A stretch of DNA of 10,631 nucleotides. Origin: Alphaproteobacteria bacterium (GTDB lineage Bacteria > Pseudomonadota > Alphaproteobacteria > JAAXGF01). Shown piece by piece: positions 6,186 to 10,631 of this stretch. The notes beneath the pieces are model-generated. The model did not search any database and was not told the origin of the DNA. It was given only the letters and a program-made list of their open reading frames with translations. The DNA is taken from positions 1 through 10,631 of the forward strand of contig JAAXGF010000090.1 of assembly GCA_012267605.1 (NCBI GenBank), given 5' to 3'. The translations under genes were made by a program, and so were the position numbers. Within the stretch, counting starts at the first letter, position 1, and each line of letters opens with the position of its first letter.

Positions 6186-7457
6186 ATGTTTGAAATCAAA
6201 GCGATCCGCGACGATCCCGAATTTTTTGACGCGGCTTGGGCAAAGCGTGGCTTGCCACCGGCAGCAGCGAAGATCCTCGAATTCGACGAGAGGCGGCGGG
6301 CGGTACTGACCAAGCTCCAGTCCTTGCAGCAACGGCGCAACGATGTTTCGCGGCGCATTGGCCATGCCAAGGCGAAAGGCGAGGAGGCGGACCATCTAAT
6401 CGACGAAGTGGCCAACTTGAAGAAAGAAATTCCAGAGCTCGAGGAGGACGGACGACAGGCGGATGCCGGACTGTCGGACCTTCTGGCATCGTTGCCAAAC
6501 CTTCCCGACGCGGAAGTTCCGGAGGGTGCCGACGAAAATGCTAACGTCGAAATTCGGCGGGTCGGTGATCCACTGTCCGGTGGGGTTCAACCCCATTACG
6601 ACGTCGGCGAGGCCTTGGGACTTATGGATTTTGAACGGGCGGCGAAGCTTTCCGGAGCGAGGTTCGTCGTGTTGTATGGTGCGCTCGCACGTCTCGAGCG
6701 GGCGCTTGCCGCGTTCATGCTCGATGTCCACACCCAAGAATACGGCTATACGGAGGTAAGTCCGCCTCTGTTAGTTCGTGATCGGGCCGCCTTTGGCACC
6801 GGCAACTTGCCCAAATTTGCCGATGATTTGTTTCGCACCCGAGACGGCATGATTCTGATTCCAACCGCTGAAATGGTATTGACCAACCTTGTGGCAGACG
6901 AAATTCTCGACGCCGCATCCCTGCCCCTTCGGTATACCGCCTATACCCCGTGTTTCCGAGCCGAGGCGGGTGCTGCGGGCAAGGATACGCGTGGCATGAT
7001 TCGCCATCACCAATTCACCAAGGTCGAGCTAGTTAGCATCACCGACGCCGAGAGTTCCGTCGCTGAACACGAGCGCATGACGGCCGCGGCTGAGGAAATC
7101 CTTAAACGCCTTGAGTTGGCCTATCGGGTCGTCATGCTGTCCGCGGGTGATATGGGATTTTCTGCCCGCAAGACATATGATCTCGAGGTTTGGTTGCCCG
7201 GTCAGGGCGCTTACCGAGAAATATCGAGCTGTTCCAATTGCGGCGATTTTCAGGCCCGGCGCATGGGTGCTCGGTACCGTGAGAAGGATAATAAGGCCAC
7301 ACGGTACGTGCACTCGCTGAACGGTTCCGGATTGGCGGTTGGTCGTACATTGGTGGCCGTCTTGGAAAATTACCAAGATGGCGATGGCGAAATTAAAGTG
7401 CCGTCGGCATTACGCCCGTACATGAATGGGCAAGAACGCATCAGTACCAGAGGATAA
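6186..7457 (+). CDS. serS: Seryl-tRNA synthetase
   Basis: This class II aminoacyl-tRNA synthetase attaches serine to tRNA-Ser (and to tRNA-Sec where present) in the cytoplasm. The 423-residue length is typical. Residues about 28-105 form the antiparallel coiled-coil arm that grips the long variable arm of tRNA-Ser. The catalytic core shows the serine-binding TAE (227-229), motif 2 around FRAEAG (257-262) with the RGMIRHHQFTKVEL segment, and motif 3 GSGLAVGRTLVAVLENYQ (380-397) with its Arg387. The ATG at 6186 lies three bases after the tatC stop; GGAG is about 14 bases upstream, a loose spacing, so expression may depend partly on translation of tatC. All key residues are present. Its place between tatC and surE is a known arrangement in alphaproteobacteria. 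Confidence 0.97.
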   Translation: MFEIKAIRDDPEFFDAAWAKRGLPPAAAKILEFDERRRAVLTKLQSLQQRRNDVSRRIGHAKAKGEEADHLIDEVANLKKEIPELEEDGRQADAGLSDLLASLPNLPDAEVPEGADENANVEIRRVGDPLSGGVQPHYDVGEALGLMDFERAAKLSGARFVVLYGALARLERALAAFMLDVHTQEYGYTEVSPPLLVRDRAAFGTGNLPKFADDLFRTRDGMILIPTAEMVLTNLVADEILDAASLPLRYTAYTPCFRAEAGAAGKDTRGMIRHHQFTKVELVSITDAESSVAEHERMTAAAEEILKRLELAYRVVMLSAGDMGFSARKTYDLEVWLPGQGAYREISSCSNCGDFQARRMGARYREKDNKATRYVHSLNGSGLAVGRTLVAVLENYQDGDGEIKVPSALRPYMNGQERISTRG

Positions 7458-7469
7458 GTGCCTGCGCAC

Positions 7470-8222
7470 ATGCGCATTTTAATTAGCAACGACGATGGGA
7501 TTAACGCACCGGGTCTCGCGGTGTTGGAGAGTGTTGCTGCCCAGGTCTCCGATGATGTTTGGGTAGTTGCGCCGGAAACCGAGCAAAGCGGCGCTGCCCA
7601 TTCGTTAACCCTGCACCGTCCCTTGCGGGTGCGCCACATCGCGCCTCAGCGATTCGCCGTCGACGGAACGCCAACGGACTGCGTCATGCTAGCGCTGAAC
7701 AAATTGATATCAGGCTGTCGTCCAGATCTCATGCTTTCCGGTATCAATATGGGGGCGAATTTGGCCGATGACGTAACCTATTCAGGGACCATTGCTGCCG
7801 CATTCGAAGCGGCGCTGCTGGGTATTCCCGCGATCGCGCTATCCCAGCAGTGGCTCCGCGATGGCGTTGAGCCCTGGAAAGTTGCGGAGGCCCATGCCGG
7901 CCGCTTGATATCCCGGCTGATCTCTATTGGTTGGCCTGCTGACGTTGTTATTAACGTGAATTTTCCGGATCGGCCATTGGATCAGGTCGAGGCGGCCGTT
8001 GTCGGTCGACAGGGGCGGAGAAAATATGGCGATATTCTGAGCGAGCGGGTGGATCCGCGTGGCGTGCCGTACTACTGGATTAGTGGTACCCGCGAGGCGA
8101 TGCCGGCTGCTCCCGGTACCGATATCGCGGCGGTTGCCAACGGGGCTATTTCGGTGACAGCGTTGCACCTCGACATGACCGACGAAGCAACGTGCGCGGA
8201 ATTGCAGCGCGCGCTTTCATGA
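7470..8222 (+). CDS. surE: 5'/3'-nucleotidase SurE
   Basis: SurE is a metal-dependent phosphatase that removes phosphate from nucleoside monophosphates and, in some bacteria, from short polyphosphate; it is linked to stationary-phase survival. From ATG 7470 the protein has 250 residues and opens MRILISNDDGINAPGL, placing the metal ligands Asp8 and Asp9 exactly as in the family, with Ser40 in APETEQSGAAHSLT and Asn93 in SGIN. The segment MGANLADDVTYSGTIAAAFE is also diagnostic. A GTG at 7458, directly after the serS stop and close to AGAGG, would add four residues and has the better ribosome binding site, so either start is possible. It ends seven bases before the pcm start. The neighbouring pcm and nlpD match the classical surE-pcm-nlpD order. 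Confidence 0.95.
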   Translation: MRILISNDDGINAPGLAVLESVAAQVSDDVWVVAPETEQSGAAHSLTLHRPLRVRHIAPQRFAVDGTPTDCVMLALNKLISGCRPDLMLSGINMGANLADDVTYSGTIAAAFEAALLGIPAIALSQQWLRDGVEPWKVAEAHAGRLISRLISIGWPADVVINVNFPDRPLDQVEAAVVGRQGRRKYGDILSERVDPRGVPYYWISGTREAMPAAPGTDIAAVANGAISVTALHLDMTDEATCAELQRALS

Positions 8223-8229
8223 GTTTGAA

Positions 8230-8877
8230 TTGATTGACCTTGAATCGCGTCGCGCCAAGTTGATTCGAGATTTGCGCGACGACGGTATCAATGACGAACG
8301 CGTGCTGGGGGCGATCGAGAAGGTACCGAGGGAGATCTTTGTCCCGCCCGAGCACTTCGAGCGGGCGTACGATAACACCGCCTTGCCAATCGCCCGTGGC
8401 CAAACCATCAGTCAGCCTCTGATCGTCGCCTCGATGACGCAACACTTGCGGCTTTTTCCGGAATCGCGCGTTCTCGAGATCGGTACTGGCTCCGGGTATC
8501 AAGCGGCTGTCTTGGCCTTGCTTTGCCGCAGCGTTTATACTATCGAACGTCATGATTACTTGTTGCGTCAGGCCAATAATCGATTTGCACGATTGGAATT
8601 CAACAACATCGAGACTCGGCTTGGGGACGGCTCTCTGGGCTGGCCGGAACACGCACCCTTCGATCGCGTCATCGTCACGGCAGCAGCAGCTGAGGTTCCG
8701 CATGCACTCATGGATCAGTTGGTCTTAGGTGGCGTGATGGTTTTACCAATTGACCGGCGATTTTGGCGCCAGGAACTTGTCGCACTCGAGCGGACGAGCG
8801 ATGGCTACCGGACGAATTATTTGATGGATGTGCGGTTTGTGCCGCTCGTTGTGGGCCAAGGCGAGGGACGGACGTGA
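8230..8877 (+). CDS. pcm: Protein-L-isoaspartate O-methyltransferase
   Basis: This cytoplasmic enzyme uses S-adenosylmethionine to methylate L-isoaspartyl residues in aged proteins, starting their repair. The 215-residue product carries the family motif YDNTALPIARGQTISQP (47-63), the SAM-binding VLEIGTGSGYQAAVLA (81-96), the acidic VYTIER at strand two, and LGDGSLGWPEHAPFDRVIVT (131-150) followed by a run of Ala. The only in-frame start near the expected N-terminus is TTG at 8230, with GAG six bases upstream; the ATG overlapping the surE stop is in another frame and stops after four codons. The weak start suggests coupling to surE translation and modest expression. The stop TGA shares one base with the nlpD ATG. 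Confidence 0.93.
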   Translation: MIDLESRRAKLIRDLRDDGINDERVLGAIEKVPREIFVPPEHFERAYDNTALPIARGQTISQPLIVASMTQHLRLFPESRVLEIGTGSGYQAAVLALLCRSVYTIERHDYLLRQANNRFARLEFNNIETRLGDGSLGWPEHAPFDRVIVTAAAAEVPHALMDQLVLGGVMVLPIDRRFWRQELVALERTSDGYRTNYLMDVRFVPLVVGQGEGRT

Positions 8878-9851
8878 TGGCGCCGCGCTTTATGGTGGGC
8901 TTTGCGTTTGCCCTGGCTGCATGTAGCCAACTTCCCGCCCCCGTGGAAAAACACACGCCAGGAGTCGGGCAAATTCATCCAGTTCAGCAGGGCGTTGTTG
9001 CTGGAACCATCGTTGTCAGCAAGGGTGAGACCGTGTACGCCATCGCACGCCGCTACCGCGCGACGGTGCGTGGGCTCATCGATACAAACGGCCTTACGGC
9101 GCCATATCATCTGCACGCGGGCCAGCGGTTGATTTTGCCGCTATCCCGGGTTCACGTGGTCCAGCGGGGCGATACGCTGTACGGCATTTCCCGTGCCCAC
9201 GGCGTGGACATGAGCGAACTCGCGAAACTCAATGGCTTAGTGGAGCCGTATACTGTCAAGGTGGGGTGGGAACTTCGATTGCCAAACACTGCGCAGTTTC
9301 CGGGCACAACCGCGGTGCGACCGGAACCACGCGGTGTAGCGGAAAACAAAGTCGAGGCGGCTTTGCCTAAATCGACGGCGAAATCTGTTGCAGCGGCTGT
9401 AACGCCGCCAATTGCCGAGGCGAAACGCCCCGTTCCGGTCAAGGCGATACCCAGGCCGCCGGGCCGTGCAGCCAGTAAATTCCTTTGGCCCGTGCGGGGC
9501 GAAATCATCGCCCGATACGGACCGAAGGATGGGGGGCTGCACAACGACGGCATCAATATCGCCGCGCCACGCGGCGCAACCGTGCGCGCGGCAGAAAACG
9601 GCGTTGTTGCCTATGCGGGAAACGAACTGCGCGGTTACGGTAAGCTGGTGCTTATACGCCACCAGGGAGGTTGGATAACGGCGTATGCTCATAACGAACG
9701 CCTGCTGGTTTCGCGTGGCGATACGGTGCGCCGTGGTCAGGCAATCGGTGCGGTTGGAAGCACGGGCAACGTGGGACGCCCGCAAACCCATTTTGAAATT
9801 CGCCGTGGCACCAAAGTGGTCGACCCTCTCAAGTATTTGTCCGAGACCTAA
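8877..9851 (+). CDS. nlpD: LysM-LytM lipoprotein, NlpD-like amidase activator
   Basis: This 324-residue envelope protein has a lipoprotein signal ending in the lipobox LAAC (Cys16), two LysM peptidoglycan-binding domains (about 44-88 and 92-136), a Pro/Ala-rich linker and a C-terminal LytM/M23 domain (about 202-324). The LytM site is degenerate: the usual H-x-G-x-D reads HNDGIN (His222, Asn227), and the HxH motif reads Gln303-Thr304-His305, while the His in AYAHNE (272) remains. It is therefore probably not a peptidase but, like E. coli NlpD and EnvC, an activator of amidases that split daughter cells. ATG 8877 overlaps the pcm stop (TGATG), with GAGGGA nine bases upstream and a signal peptide immediately after, which rules out the longer frame starting within pcm. 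Linkage to tatABC fits, since some amidases are exported by Tat. It is the last gene of the cluster; the next gene is convergent. Confidence 0.92.
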   Translation: MAPRFMVGFAFALAACSQLPAPVEKHTPGVGQIHPVQQGVVAGTIVVSKGETVYAIARRYRATVRGLIDTNGLTAPYHLHAGQRLILPLSRVHVVQRGDTLYGISRAHGVDMSELAKLNGLVEPYTVKVGWELRLPNTAQFPGTTAVRPEPRGVAENKVEAALPKSTAKSVAAAVTPPIAEAKRPVPVKAIPRPPGRAASKFLWPVRGEIIARYGPKDGGLHNDGINIAAPRGATVRAAENGVVAYAGNELRGYGKLVLIRHQGGWITAYAHNERLLVSRGDTVRRGQAIGAVGSTGNVGRPQTHFEIRRGTKVVDPLKYLSET

Positions 9852-9887
9852 TGCTGTCTCGGCTCGAGCTAATTAAATAATGGTGAA

Positions 9888-10619
9888 CTAATCGGCTTGT
9901 GTCATCGATTGACCCAGTCGGCCCGCGAGATCTTGGATGAATTGCCAGGCGACGCGCCCGGAACGAGCGCCTCGGGTCAACGACCATTCGATCGCGTCCG
10001 CGTGCGTGGCTGCCAAGCCGTAGGCTTGCGCGTAGCCGTCGACGATGGCGAGATAGGTTGCTTGGTAGCAGGCATGGAAGCCGATCCACAAGCCGAACCG
10101 GTCGGACAGGGAAACCTTCTCGTCCACCGTCTCTCTGGCAATGATCGCCGTAGCGCTTTCGTTTTCCATGATATCGCGCGGGATCATGTGACGTCGGTTG
10201 GAGGTAGCGTAGAATATGACATTTTCTGGTCGACCCTCGATGCCGCCCTCCAACAATGCCTTGAGCGACTTGTAGCTAGCGTCGCCGCCATCGAACGACA
10301 GGTCATCGCAAAATAGGATGCAGCGCCGCTCTGCCGCACGCAGCCGCGCTAACAATAGCGGTAGGGTGGCGATATCCTCACGGTGGATTTCGATTAGTGC
10401 GATAGCCTCGGTGCGGTCCGCATTGACCTCGGCATGGGCGGTCTTGACCAGGGAACTCTTGCCCATGCCGCGGGCTCCCCATAGTAAGGCGTTGTTCGCC
10501 GGTAAGCCGTCGGCGAAACGCCGCGTATTCTCGAGTAGCGTATCCCGCGCCTGGTCGATGCCTTTCAGCAGGCCGATATCGATGGCGTTGACGCGAAGGA
10601 CGGCCTCCAGTGTGAGCCG
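9888..10619 (-). CDS. DUF815-family P-loop ATPase, 5' end interrupted or missing
   Basis: This leftward gene encodes an AAA-type ATPase of the DUF815 family, whose role is not well defined. Reading leftward from 10619, recognisable family sequence is RVNAIDIGLLKGID, then LPANNALLWGARGMGKSSLV containing the P-loop GARGMGKS, Walker B ILFCDDLSFD, a sensor-1-like FYATSNRRHM and the C-terminal ETVDEKVSLSDRFGLWIGFH. The visible frame is 243 residues; relatives are somewhat longer at the N-terminus. An in-frame TGA at 10620-10622 closes the frame, and no ATG, GTG or TTG lies between it and the ATG at 10464-10466, which falls inside the P-loop and cannot be the true start of a working ATPase. So the gene is broken by a nonsense or frameshift mutation, or the sequence has an error near the edge. 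It converges on nlpD with a 36-base gap that holds no clear terminator. Confidence 0.8.
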   Translation of the reverse strand, partial: RLTLEAVLRVNAIDIGLLKGIDQARDTLLENTRRFADGLPANNALLWGARGMGKSSLVKTAHAEVNADRTEAIALIEIHREDIATLPLLLARLRAAERRCILFCDDLSFDGGDASYKSLKALLEGGIEGRPENVIFYATSNRRHMIPRDIMENESATAIIARETVDEKVSLSDRFGLWIGFHACYQATYLAIVDGYAQAYGLAATHADAIEWSLTRGARSGRVAWQFIQDLAGRLGQSMTQAD

Positions 10620-10631
10620 TCAAAAGTCTTT

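Noticed and set aside
8763..8876. 38-residue N-terminal extension of the NlpD-like protein
   Set aside because: It overlaps pcm out of frame; the signal peptide and lipobox begin right after ATG 8877, which has a good ribosome binding site.
9852..9887. Possible bidirectional terminator between nlpD and the convergent ATPase gene
   Set aside because: Only a GCTCGAGC palindrome without a loop and AT-rich bases; no stem followed by a T-run.

Overview
The window looks like a chromosomal segment of an alphaproteobacterium, probably Rhodospirillales-like. The basis is moderately high GC, short gaps and one-base TGATG gene overlaps, the block tatA-tatB-tatC-serS-surE-pcm-nlpD, and the alphaproteobacterial form of the LysM/LytM lipoprotein. 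No taxonomic search was possible, so this is inference.

Layout. Bases 1-597 hold no gene I can support and are visibly AT-rich from about 230 to 597; a frame open from the left edge to 226 may be the tail of a gene. A leftward gene of 179 codons (598-1137) encodes an unrecognised protein with a winged-helix-like C-terminal half. Bases 1138-1917 are mostly non-coding and contain a good Fur-box-like site (1532-1546) next to a candidate promoter. Two rightward genes follow: a fused two-domain Fe3+-type ABC permease (about 1918-3612) and its ATPase (3612-4649). They overlap by one base, and no substrate-binding protein gene is present in the window.

After a 139-base gap with inverted repeats and a strong Shine-Dalgarno sequence comes a tight rightward cluster. 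It encodes the complete Tat translocase (tatA 4789, tatB 5037, tatC 5382), seryl-tRNA synthetase (serS 6186), the nucleotidase SurE (about 7470), protein-L-isoaspartate O-methyltransferase (pcm 8230, TTG start) and a LysM-LytM lipoprotein of the NlpD type (8877-9851). Gaps range from a one-base overlap to 29 bases, so these are probably cotranscribed. The LytM domain lacks most zinc ligands, so it is expected to activate a cell-wall amidase rather than cut peptidoglycan. In E. coli the amidases AmiA and AmiC are Tat substrates and NlpD activates AmiC, so linkage of tatABC with nlpD makes functional sense.

A convergent leftward gene at the right edge (9888 to about 10619) encodes a DUF815-family P-loop ATPase. 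Its recognisable homology runs into an in-frame TGA at 10620-10622 with no start codon before the P-loop, so it may be broken or hold a sequence error. I found no CRISPR array, tRNA, rRNA, insertion sequence or clearly new system. The main items to check are the unknown winged-helix gene, the Fur-type site and unclear start of the iron permease, and the interrupted ATPase.
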